Below are positions 16,559 to 22,934 of a stretch of 44,713 nucleotides of DNA, piece after piece. Source of the stretch: Sideroxydans sp. (lineage in GTDB: Bacteria > Pseudomonadota > Gammaproteobacteria > Burkholderiales > Gallionellaceae); assembly GCA_028687425.1 (NCBI GenBank), contig JAQUAD010000018.1, positions 1-44,713 of the forward strand, read 5' to 3'. A model generated the notes under the pieces. The model saw only the letters and a program-made list of their open reading frames with translations. It was not told the origin of the DNA and did no database searches. Position 1 is the stretch's first letter; every line of letters begins with the position of its first letter. A program made the translations under genes and the position numbers.

Positions 16559-17200
16559 TCAGTGACGCGTCGCGGCACAAGGGTTCTTCGCAGCGCAGGG
16601 ATAGTCCGCTGCGCAAGGGTTCATCGCGGCACAGGGATTCTTCGCCGCGCACGGATTGCCTGCGCGGAAGCCTTTCTGCAGCGAACCAGTGTAGGCGGTC
16701 AGCGCGGCCAGCCGCTTGCTGTTCCAGGGCAGCGGTTTGGCGGCCATGGGTACCACCATGCAGAACTGCACCATCTCATCCAGATGGACCTGCTTCACGC
16801 CGGCACGCTCGCCGGTCATCTGCACGTAGTGTGGATAGGGCTGGGCGAAGGTGGACTGGAAGGCGCCGTTGTTGTCATGGCAGGTGCTGCACGACATGCC
16901 GTTGCTGCTCAATCGGGTGTCGCTGAACAAGCGCTTGCCGTAAGCCATCAGTTCCTTATTGCTGCCACGGTAGGGACGATAGTGGGCCGGGCGCATCACG
17001 CCTTTCACATCCATCTGCACCATCGCGGCTGCGCAAGGATTGGCTGCGGCGCAGGGGTTCTTCGCGGCGCAGGGATTCATGCGCGAGCTGCGCGGCGCAC
17101 AAGGATTGGCGCGACACGGCGCAGCCAGCGCAGTGCCGCCGACGGACAGGCTCAGTACGCCGGAAGCGATCAGGGCATTCATCAGACGGGTCGGTTTCAT
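16559..17200 (-). CDS. NPCAA-repeat c-type cytochrome
   Basis: This 213-residue exported protein has a signal peptide (cleavage near ALA-AP, residue 27), a run of four NPCA units (32-58), a single-haem cytochrome c domain with CSTCH at 104-108 (GKRLFSDTRLSSNGMSCSTC), and a C-terminal run of five six-residue repeats of the form (N/Y)PCAA-x (182-211). Haem would be attached in the periplasm. The nine repeat cysteines could bind metal or form disulfides. AGGAGA precedes ATG 17200. An ECF-type promoter lies at 17229-17257. I do not know of a function for NPCAA repeats. Confidence 0.8.
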   Translation of the reverse strand: MKPTRLMNALIASGVLSLSVGGTALAAPCRANPCAPRSSRMNPCAAKNPCAAANPCAAAMVQMDVKGVMRPAHYRPYRGSNKELMAYGKRLFSDTRLSSNGMSCSTCHDNNGAFQSTFAQPYPHYVQMTGERAGVKQVHLDEMVQFCMVVPMAAKPLPWNSKRLAALTAYTGSLQKGFRAGNPCAAKNPCAAMNPCAADYPCAAKNPCAATRH

Positions 17201-17228
17201 TTCGTTCTCCTGAGTGGGTTGGCGGCTG

Positions 17229-17257
17229 TTGGTCGCACAAGGTCGGCCATCCTTACA
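17229..17257 (-). promoter_or_regulatory. ECF-type promoter for NPCAA cytochrome
   Basis: On the minus strand TGTAAG (17257 to 17252), 16 bases, CGACCAA (17235 to 17229). The predicted start of transcription is about 20-25 bases before ATG 17200. Its upstream block forms an inverted repeat (TCCTTACA/TGTAAGGA) with that of the divergent promoter for the thioredoxin gene; 13 AT-rich bases lie between the two blocks. Confidence 0.75.
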
Positions 17258-17270
17258 AAATATTTTTCGG

Positions 17271-17298
17271 TGTAAGGAATGGCAACTTATTGCGACTA
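17271..17298 (+). promoter_or_regulatory. ECF-type promoter for thioredoxin-CcdA pair
   Basis: TGTAAG at 17271-17276, 16 bases, CGACTAA at 17293-17299. The distance to ATG 17335 leaves a leader of about 28 bases. The element is divergent from and adjacent to the NPCAA cytochrome promoter, so both units should respond to the same sigma factor. Confidence 0.72.
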
Positions 17299-17334
17299 AC
17301 CGGCATCTACACATCACCAACCCAGGAGATTGCC

Positions 17335-17709
17335 ATGTTCAAGAAACTGCTATTCACGCTGACCCTGCTGTTCCCCCTGTTCGCACAGGCCGCAGGCCAG
17401 CCCTATACCCAGGACAAACTGGATGCGCTGAACGAGGCGGGCAAACCGGCGCTGGTGTTCATCCATGCGCCATGGTGCCCCACCTGCCGCGCACAGGATG
17501 CGGTGCTGGACCAGTTGCTGCCGACTGCCGAATTCAAACCGCTCACCACCTTGAAGGTCGACTTCGACAACCAGAGAGATGTGGTCAAGGCATTCGGCGT
17601 GCGCTACCAGAGCACGCTCATCGTGTTCAAGGGCGGCCATGAAGTGGCGCGCGTGACCGGTGAGACCGACCGCGACAAGATCGCCGTACTGTTGCGCAAG
17701 GCGCTGTAA
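17335..17709 (+). CDS. periplasmic thioredoxin-like protein
   Basis: A 124-residue thioredoxin-fold protein with a signal peptide (residues 1-19, FAQAA) and the active-site motif WCPTC (C48, C51). It would act in the periplasm as a disulfide reductant. CAGGAG precedes ATG 17335; the longer open frame is not needed. The CcdA-like gene begins two bases after its stop, so the pair probably moves electrons from cytosolic thioredoxin through the membrane to this protein. Likely clients are the nearby cysteine-repeat proteins or the CxxCH of cytochrome c before haem attachment. Confidence 0.87.
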   Translation: MFKKLLFTLTLLFPLFAQAAGQPYTQDKLDALNEAGKPALVFIHAPWCPTCRAQDAVLDQLLPTAEFKPLTTLKVDFDNQRDVVKAFGVRYQSTLIVFKGGHEVARVTGETDRDKIAVLLRKAL

Positions 17710-17711
17710 CG

Positions 17712-18437
17712 ATGGAACTGAGTCTTTCCAGCTACGGACTGTCGTTCCTCGCGGGCGTGCTGTCCACCTTGTCGCCCTGCGTGCTGCCGCTGGTGCCCAT
17801 CCTGATGGGCTCGGCTGCGGGCACGCATCGCTACGGCCCGTTCGCACTGGTGGGCGGGCTGATGCTGTCGTTCACGCTCATTGGTGTGGGGCTTGGTTCG
17901 CTGGGCGGGAGCATTGGCCTGGAACAGGACACCTTGCGCATGGTCGGCGGCATCCTGCTGTTGCTGTTCGGTGCGGTGCTGGTCTCCAGCCGCTTGCAGG
18001 ACAGGTTCAGTGCAGCAGTCAGCCAGCTGGGCGTTGGGCAAGGCATGCTGGCGCGTTTCAACCTGGACAGGCTGCATGGTCAGTTCCTGCTTGGCCTGTT
18101 GCTTGGCGTGGTGTGGAGTCCCTGTGTCGGTCCGACACTGGGCGTGGCGATCACGTTAGCCAGTCAGGGTGAGGCGCTGGCACAGGTTGCGTCAGTGATG
18201 CTGGTGTTCAGTCTCGGCGCCGGATTGCCCTTGCTCGCACTCGGCATGCTGTCGCGACAGGCGATGGGCAAGTGGCGCGGGCGCATGATGGCTGCCGGGC
18301 AGAAGGCCAAGAAGCTGTTCGGTGTTGCCTTGTTGCTGATCGGCGTGCTGGTGCTGTCGGGGGCGGACAAGGATTTCGAACGCTGGGCGGTCAACGCCAT
18401 GCCGGGCTGGATGGTTGATCTCACTACCCGCTATTGA
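17712..18437 (+). CDS. CcdA/DsbD-like thiol-disulfide membrane transporter
   Basis: This 241-residue protein has about six membrane helices and resembles the DsbD-beta/CcdA family, which carries reducing equivalents across the inner membrane. The two redox cysteines sit in the expected helices (LSTLSPCVLPLVP, C23; GVVWSPCVGPTLG, C138). It lacks the extra periplasmic domains of full DsbD, so the thioredoxin encoded just upstream is its likely partner. The HD-GYP gene follows 15 bases later and may share the transcript. Confidence 0.9.
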   Translation: MELSLSSYGLSFLAGVLSTLSPCVLPLVPILMGSAAGTHRYGPFALVGGLMLSFTLIGVGLGSLGGSIGLEQDTLRMVGGILLLLFGAVLVSSRLQDRFSAAVSQLGVGQGMLARFNLDRLHGQFLLGLLLGVVWSPCVGPTLGVAITLASQGEALAQVASVMLVFSLGAGLPLLALGMLSRQAMGKWRGRMMAAGQKAKKLFGVALLLIGVLVLSGADKDFERWAVNAMPGWMVDLTTRY

Positions 18438-18452
18438 ACAGAGGAGACGCAG

Positions 18453-19289
18453 ATGTCTGAAAAGGAATCCCTGTTGAACACGCTGCTCGGCCTGTCCATG
18501 ATCGTCGAGGCGCGCGATCCCTACACCGGCGGTCATTTGTGGCGTGTGTCGCAATTCTCCAAATTGCTGGCGCAGGAGGCGGGTCTGTCGCAACGCGACA
18601 TCGCGCTGTGCGAGGTCGGCGGCTTCCTGCACGACCTGGGCAAGGTCGGCGTGTCCGACGCCATCCTCAACAAGCCGGATCGGCTCACCGATGGCGAATA
18701 CGCAGTGATCAAGACACATCCCTCGGTCGGCGGTCGTCTGCTGTCCAATCATCCCTTGGCGGATCTGGCCTACGAGGCGGTGGTCGGCCACCACGAACGA
18801 CCGGACGGCAACGGCTACCCGAACGGATTGGCCGGTGAAGTCATTCCGGAAGTCGCACGCATCGTCAGCATCGCCGACGCCTTCGATGCCATGACCAGCA
18901 CGCGCGCCTACCGCAAGGGCATGCCGATGGAAAAAGCCTTCTCCATCATTGGTGAAGAAACAGGACGCCAGTTCGACGCAACGCTGGCGAAACATTTTCT
19001 GTCGCTTAGCAAGACCAGCCAGTTGTCGCACATCGTCGGCCATAGCGAGCCCGGTTTGCCGTTGTTTCAGTGCGGTTGCGGCGCACCGCTGGCGATACCA
19101 GGGACATTGCGCGACGGTGAGCATGTGTACTGCCACTGCTGCGGTGGCGAATCACGATTGAGCAAACACGGCGACGAGCGCAAGCTGGAAATGACAGGCG
19201 AGCAAGGTGATGCCTCGCTGCTCGCACCGGATTGCGATACCGACCTGATCGGTGCGATGGTGCAAGAGATCGCGCCGCATGTGTTGTGA
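18453..19289 (+). CDS. HD-GYP domain c-di-GMP phosphodiesterase with C-terminal zinc ribbon
   Basis: This 278-residue protein has an HD-GYP domain in residues 8-185 with the metal ligands HDLGK (H60-D61), the HHE motif (113-115) and the GYP triplet (121-123), so it should be an active c-di-GMP phosphodiesterase. Beyond residue 200 it carries two cysteine clusters (QCGCG and YCHCC) like a zinc ribbon, which is unusual for the family. It has no receiver or membrane domain. GGAG precedes ATG 18453. It lies 15 bases after the CcdA-like gene and 8 bases before an uncharacterised gene. Confidence 0.88.
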   Translation: MSEKESLLNTLLGLSMIVEARDPYTGGHLWRVSQFSKLLAQEAGLSQRDIALCEVGGFLHDLGKVGVSDAILNKPDRLTDGEYAVIKTHPSVGGRLLSNHPLADLAYEAVVGHHERPDGNGYPNGLAGEVIPEVARIVSIADAFDAMTSTRAYRKGMPMEKAFSIIGEETGRQFDATLAKHFLSLSKTSQLSHIVGHSEPGLPLFQCGCGAPLAIPGTLRDGEHVYCHCCGGESRLSKHGDERKLEMTGEQGDASLLAPDCDTDLIGAMVQEIAPHVL

Positions 19290-19297
19290 GGTGAAAG

Positions 19298-19675
19298 ATG
19301 AATACACAACTGAATAACACAATAGAGATCAACGGCAGGCAAGTGCTGGTGGAATGGAGCAAGGCCGCTGCCCGCGAATTGGCGCAGCGCAGTCAGCCGC
19401 TGGTAGTTGAACTGGAAATTTACTTTTCCTGCCTGGTGAAGAAATTCGTCCACTTCCACGAAGTGCAGCTGCAGCGAGAGACCATCGCCGTCAGCGACAA
19501 ACTCGCCGTCTTCTTCCGCCCAGTCACATCAACTGCCTGCTCGTTCGAGGTCGCTGACCGTCTGGGCCGGCAACCCGAGATCGAGCTCGACACGCCCAAT
19601 GTGCGCAAGTTCGCCCCGAAGCGGGTCAAGCTGGATTTCGTGCGCGGCAACTGGCTGGGGGAGTTCTGGATATAG
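19298..19675 (+). CDS. uncharacterised protein
   Basis: A 125-residue soluble protein that I do not recognise. It has no signal peptide or membrane segment; the middle reads ELEIYFSCLVKKFVHF, and the C-terminal half is basic (KFAPKRVKLDFVRG). GTGAAAG upstream gives a modest ribosome-binding site at ATG 19298. It starts 8 bases after the HD-GYP gene, so the two probably work together or share a signal. Normal codon use and base composition suggest a real gene. It converges on the GDCCVxC operon with a 30-base gap. Confidence 0.65.
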   Translation: MNTQLNNTIEINGRQVLVEWSKAAARELAQRSQPLVVELEIYFSCLVKKFVHFHEVQLQRETIAVSDKLAVFFRPVTSTACSFEVADRLGRQPEIELDTPNVRKFAPKRVKLDFVRGNWLGEFWI

Positions 19676-19705
19676 GAAATACCGGGTGGGCGGGCGGTTG
19701 TTCTG

Positions 19706-19927
19706 CTAGCTGCAACACCCCTTGCCGTGCTCCTGCACCGGCGGGCACGGCACGCTGCCATACGAGCAGTACACGCAACAATCGCCGGGTTTGGGTTTGA
19801 GCAGGGTGTGGCAGTGACTGCATTCGTAGAACCACTGGCATGAATCTGTCGGCATGGTCTCCAGTTTTGAATGCCCGCAGTGCGGGCAGGTGAGCAGGGA
19901 TTCCAGTACGGGTTCGAATGCAGTCAT
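19706..19927 (-). CDS. GDCCVxC-domain protein
   Basis: A 73-residue cysteine-rich protein. It has CPHC and CSHC pairs (a zinc-ribbon-like fold, residues 14-40), then GDCCVYCSYGSVPCPP, matching the GDCCVxC family, some members of which are selenoproteins; here all positions are ordinary Cys. It ends KGCCS. The function is unknown. Its ATG lies one base after the stop of the preceding gene, so it is the last gene of a coupled three-gene operon with the NPCAA-repeat protein. Confidence 0.8.
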   Translation of the reverse strand: MTAFEPVLESLLTCPHCGHSKLETMPTDSCQWFYECSHCHTLLKPKPGDCCVYCSYGSVPCPPVQEHGKGCCS

Positions 19928-19928
19928 G

Positions 19929-20693
19929 TCAGCTTGCCCGGTTGTTGATCTCCTGCTCGATTCTACGCAACAAGTCTTCCACCGAGATAGTTATCTGGCT
20001 GCTGATGTCCAGCGCACGATCTTCGAATACGTCTGCACCGGGATGCGCATCGGCCCATGCCCACACGGTTGCATCGCGCTGCTTTAGCAATGCCTCGATG
20101 TGCGGACGGTGGAGTACGAACATCGCGCTGATCCAGTGGTTCACCGGCAGCGAGGGGAAAGCATGGTCGATGATGAAGTGGTCCAGCATCCGTATCACTT
20201 GCTCAGCCGGATACCAGGCTTCGGCAGTCACCCAGCGGTTGGTGGTGAACAGGGTAGTGGGATAGCCATCCCTGTCCATGGCGATGGCAACCAGGTGTGA
20301 CAGTGCTTCATCGCCCTGCGGCCAGGGATCGGTCGCCGGATAGGCTATGGGCGCGACACCGACAGGCATGCCCTTGGGGCGCAGGAAACAATGGAAGTGG
20401 CCGTGTTCTCCCGTTTCGCTGCGATGCGCGTGGTAGTAATACTGCGCATGCGTCTCGCGGTCATACACGTCGTCTTCCGGGTAGTGGTTGAATTCGTAAA
20501 AAGTCTCGCCGCGGTTCAGTGAATCGCGCAGCACTTCGCCGACGATGTTCAACCCGGCTTTGTTCAGCAGGCGATAGCTGTCCAGAACCACCAGTCCCGC
20601 CTGCCGCATGGCGTGCAACTGCGCCAGCGGCAGGCGTCGGAGGTCAGGCTCTGCAACCTGTCTCGCATCGAGTGCGCTTAGTGCGCTGCGCAT
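19929..20693 (-). CDS. uncharacterised cytosolic protein of the NPCAA operon (DUF6969-like?)
   Basis: About 254 residues with no signal peptide. Conserved-looking parts are LLNKAGLNIVGEVLRDSLNR, YEFNHYPEDDVYD and GEHGHFHCFLRP; the histidine cluster HGHFHC could bind metal. The DUF6969 name is a low-confidence memory. I chose ATG 20693, which lies inside the last codons of the NPCAA gene (16-base overlap, different frame), implying coupling; the frame is open to 20747, but that part is shadow of the repeats. The GDCCVxC gene follows after one base. The role is unknown. Confidence 0.7.
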   Translation of the reverse strand: MRSALSALDARQVAEPDLRRLPLAQLHAMRQAGLVVLDSYRLLNKAGLNIVGEVLRDSLNRGETFYEFNHYPEDDVYDRETHAQYYYHAHRSETGEHGHFHCFLRPKGMPVGVAPIAYPATDPWPQGDEALSHLVAIAMDRDGYPTTLFTTNRWVTAEAWYPAEQVIRMLDHFIIDHAFPSLPVNHWISAMFVLHRPHIEALLKQRDATVWAWADAHPGADVFEDRALDISSQITISVEDLLRRIEQEINNRAS

Positions 20694-20965
20694 GGATTCC
20701 GGGCACCGCACGGATTCTTCGCGGCACATGGGTTCATGGCTGCGCACGGGTTTTTCATCTTCTTGTGTTTGGTGGCGCAGGGATTGTGCTTATGCTTGGC
20801 CGCGCAGGGGTTCTTGCCCGCACAGGGATTGGCCTGGCTGCTCTTGTGCGAACGTGCGGCGCAAGGGTTGGCTGCACCACAGGGGGCGGCGAGGGCGGCA
20901 CCGCTCATGGCAGCGGCCAGTGCGCCGGAAGAGATCAGGGTTTTTGCGAGAGTGTCGAATTTCAT
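20678..20965 (-). CDS. small exported NPCAA-repeat protein
   Basis: A 95-residue protein with a signal peptide (ending ALA-AP, residue 27) much like that of the NPCAA cytochrome, followed by eight NPC(A/G) units (residues 33-94) with basic linkers (KHKH, KHKKMK). The mature protein is mostly Cys, Asn, Pro, Ala, Lys and His, so it may bind soft metals or serve as a thiol buffer; no catalytic domain is present. AAGGAG precedes ATG 20965. An ECF-type promoter lies at 21015-21043. It heads the operon with the DUF6969-like and GDCCVxC genes. Confidence 0.8.
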   Translation of the reverse strand: MKFDTLAKTLISSGALAAAMSGAALAAPCGAANPCAARSHKSSQANPCAGKNPCAAKHKHNPCATKHKKMKNPCAAMNPCAAKNPCGARNPCAAH

Positions 20966-21014
20966 GTTGGTTCTCCTTGGTTGTATGGCATGGCCGGATT
21001 GGCGGATGCATGCA

Positions 21015-21043
21015 TTGGTCGCGGCACTTGGGCCGAACTTACA
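21015..21043 (-). promoter_or_regulatory. ECF-type promoter for NPCAA operon
   Basis: On the minus strand TGTAAG (21043 to 21038), 16 bases, CGACCAA (21021 to 21015). GCGACCAA and the base pattern CGGCC or GGCC in the spacer are shared with the NPCAA cytochrome promoter. The leader to ATG 20965 is about 40-45 bases. Confidence 0.75.
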
Positions 21044-21076
21044 AGCAAGGCGTCGATTCGTTAGCGGAGAACGGCA

Positions 21077-21955
21077 TTGACTGCGCACGCACGGGCAAGG
21101 ATACTTCGGGCCGTGCGGCTGGGTGTTCCAGCCGGAAATTTTTCAACACTTTACGATTCTGTGGCTTCTGCGACTGACCCTTCTGCGATTCGATTGAGCG
21201 ACCTGCGCCTTGATGATGCGCGCGCCTTGCTCGAGCATGATCCCTCTTGCGAGTTGCCCAAGCCGGAAGCTTCCCCAACCGTCTACCTGCAAAGCGTGCT
21301 GGATGGCTTGTGCGAACTGTCTTTGCGCGACCCGCTGACCGGCTTGTCCAATCGTCGTCATTTCCAGCATCTGCTGAACATGGAGATCGAATCGGTCGCA
21401 CGTTCCGGTGAGTCGGTACTGCTGCTGATAATCGATATAGATCACTTCAAGAAGGTCAACGACACCTACGGCCATCATGCCGGCGATCTGGTGTTGCAGG
21501 CAGTATCCAAATGCCTGGAATCATGTGTGCGCCCGATGGACACTGTGTCGCGCTTTGGCGGCGAAGAGTTCGCCGCGATCCTGCCCAACTGTCCGGCGAC
21601 CTTCGGCGCGGTGGTGGCTGAACGTATCCGGGAAGCAGTTTCTGAACTCGGTATCACCGTATCCCCGTCTGAAACCATCCATGTCACGATCAGTATAGGC
21701 GGCGCCTATGCGCCGGAATGGGTGCGTTCCACGATCGAATTGTGGACAGAACGCGCGGACGAACAGCTCTATCGCGCGAAATCTGCAGGTCGAAATCGCG
21801 TTTTCATTGAAGAACAGCGCGGCGTTGCCGTTAGTGCAGATGAGAAAGGCATGTTGTTCGGGCATCTCCTGTTCGGGGATCCCGCGTCCGCTGGCGTTGA
21901 TGGCGACGCACCGGGCAGTGCAGTGGCAGACAGTGAAATGAACAGGGCAAACTGA
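21077..21955 (+). CDS. diguanylate cyclase (GGDEF protein)
   Basis: A 292-residue soluble protein with a GGDEF domain (residues 82-245). The active site is GGEEF at 161-165, and an inhibitory c-di-GMP site RPMD lies at 152-155, five residues before, so it should make c-di-GMP under feedback control. The N-terminal 80 residues match no sensor I know. It starts with TTG at 21077; GGAGA at 21066-21070 is well spaced. The MinD/FlhG-like gene follows two bases after its stop, which suggests joint control of motility or polarity. Confidence 0.87.
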   Translation: MTAHARARILRAVRLGVPAGNFSTLYDSVASATDPSAIRLSDLRLDDARALLEHDPSCELPKPEASPTVYLQSVLDGLCELSLRDPLTGLSNRRHFQHLLNMEIESVARSGESVLLLIIDIDHFKKVNDTYGHHAGDLVLQAVSKCLESCVRPMDTVSRFGGEEFAAILPNCPATFGAVVAERIREAVSELGITVSPSETIHVTISIGGAYAPEWVRSTIELWTERADEQLYRAKSAGRNRVFIEEQRGVAVSADEKGMLFGHLLFGDPASAGVDGDAPGSAVADSEMNRAN

Positions 21956-21957
21956 AG

Positions 21958-22794
21958 ATGAGCGAAGTAAGCAATCCACCACAAGGCGCCACAGCAGAAC
22001 CCGTGCTGGCGCTCAAGTCGCGCAGCAAGGTGATCGCCGTCACCAGCGGCAAGGGCGGTGTCGGCAAGACCTTCGTTTCGGCAAACCTCGCCTCCGCACT
22101 CGCCAAACGCGGTTTGCGCGTACTGGTGCTGGGTGCCGACCTGGGTCTGGCAAACCTGGACGTGGTGCTCAATCTCTATCCCAAGATCACCCTGCACGAC
22201 GTATTCACCGGCAAATCGAAACTGGAAGACGCGATCTACAAGGCACCGGGCGGATTCTCCGTCCTGCTGGCCGGTTCAGGCATGGTGGAATATTCGCGTC
22301 TGGCACCTGAAGTGCGCGACGATTTCCTGCGCATCATGGAAAGTTTGGTGCCGAACTACGACATCGTGCTGCTGGATACCGGTGCGGGTATCTCCGACGT
22401 AGTGCTGTTCGCGGTGTCCATGGCATCCGAAGTATTACTGGTCGCCACGCCCGAGCCCACCGCACTGACCGATGCCTATGCCACCATCAAGGTGCTGGGC
22501 GCGCAACAGAAGCGACAGAGCATACGCGTCGTCATCAATCAGGTGGCACGCACCGGCGACGGCACAGGGATCACCACGCAGCTGCAACAAGTGTTGGATC
22601 GCTTTGTGAACAAAGATTCCGAACACCCCCTGAAACTCCTCCACATGGGCGACATCCCTGCCGATACCGCCGTGCGTCAGGCCATCATGAAACGTCAGCT
22701 ACTGGCTCAGGCCGATCCTGGTTGTCCTGCAGCATTGGCGATCACGCAGCTGGCGACCAAGGTTGAGTCGGCCGTCATCAAGCACGGCGCGTGA
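21958..22794 (+). CDS. MinD/FlhG-like P-loop ATPase
   Basis: A 278-residue MinD/ParA-superfamily ATPase with a deviant Walker A motif, SGKGGVGKT (30-38), the ADLGLANLDVVL motif near 61-72 and the DTGAGISD switch region. It is closer to FleN/FlhG (flagellar number control) than to MinD because of the SGKGGVGKT/ADLGLANLD pattern; no flagellar genes are in the window. It is co-transcribed with the diguanylate cyclase (two-base gap). FleN partners are often c-di-GMP-responsive, which fits this pairing; the assignment to flagella is inference. Confidence 0.8.
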   Translation: MSEVSNPPQGATAEPVLALKSRSKVIAVTSGKGGVGKTFVSANLASALAKRGLRVLVLGADLGLANLDVVLNLYPKITLHDVFTGKSKLEDAIYKAPGGFSVLLAGSGMVEYSRLAPEVRDDFLRIMESLVPNYDIVLLDTGAGISDVVLFAVSMASEVLLVATPEPTALTDAYATIKVLGAQQKRQSIRVVINQVARTGDGTGITTQLQQVLDRFVNKDSEHPLKLLHMGDIPADTAVRQAIMKRQLLAQADPGCPAALAITQLATKVESAVIKHGA

Positions 22795-22797
22795 TCG

Positions 22798-22821
22798 TCG
22801 TCTGCGGAGAAGGGCAGACGA
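22798..22821 (+). terminator. hairpin after MinD-like gene
   Basis: TCGTCTGC (22798-22805) pairs perfectly with GCAGACGA (22814-22821) across an 8-base loop, starting four bases after the MinD-like stop. No run of T follows, so termination is only likely, not proven. Bases 22822-22934 hold no gene; AAAGCG and CGCTTT there could form a second weak stem between the converging genes. Confidence 0.45.
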
Positions 22822-22934
22822 TGAAGCCTTCGTGTTTAGTGAGAAGCGCAGTTAGTTCTACTGTTATTCGACCAAAGCGGACGATCGTTCGTGGGCCGAA
22901 TCATGTTCGCTTTAGACAGTGATGAGATGCCAGG

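Noticed and set aside
17252-17276. TCCTTACA/TGTAAGGA read as a repressor operator
   Set aside because: Each arm is better explained as the -35 block of a separate divergent promoter, since both have the CGAC(C/T)AA partner at the same spacing.
16559-20965. Bufferin-type metallophore cluster
   Set aside because: Cys-rich exported peptides beside an ECF sigma gene recall bufferin loci, but no DUF692 (MNIO) enzyme, DUF2063 partner or DUF2282 precursor is present in the window.
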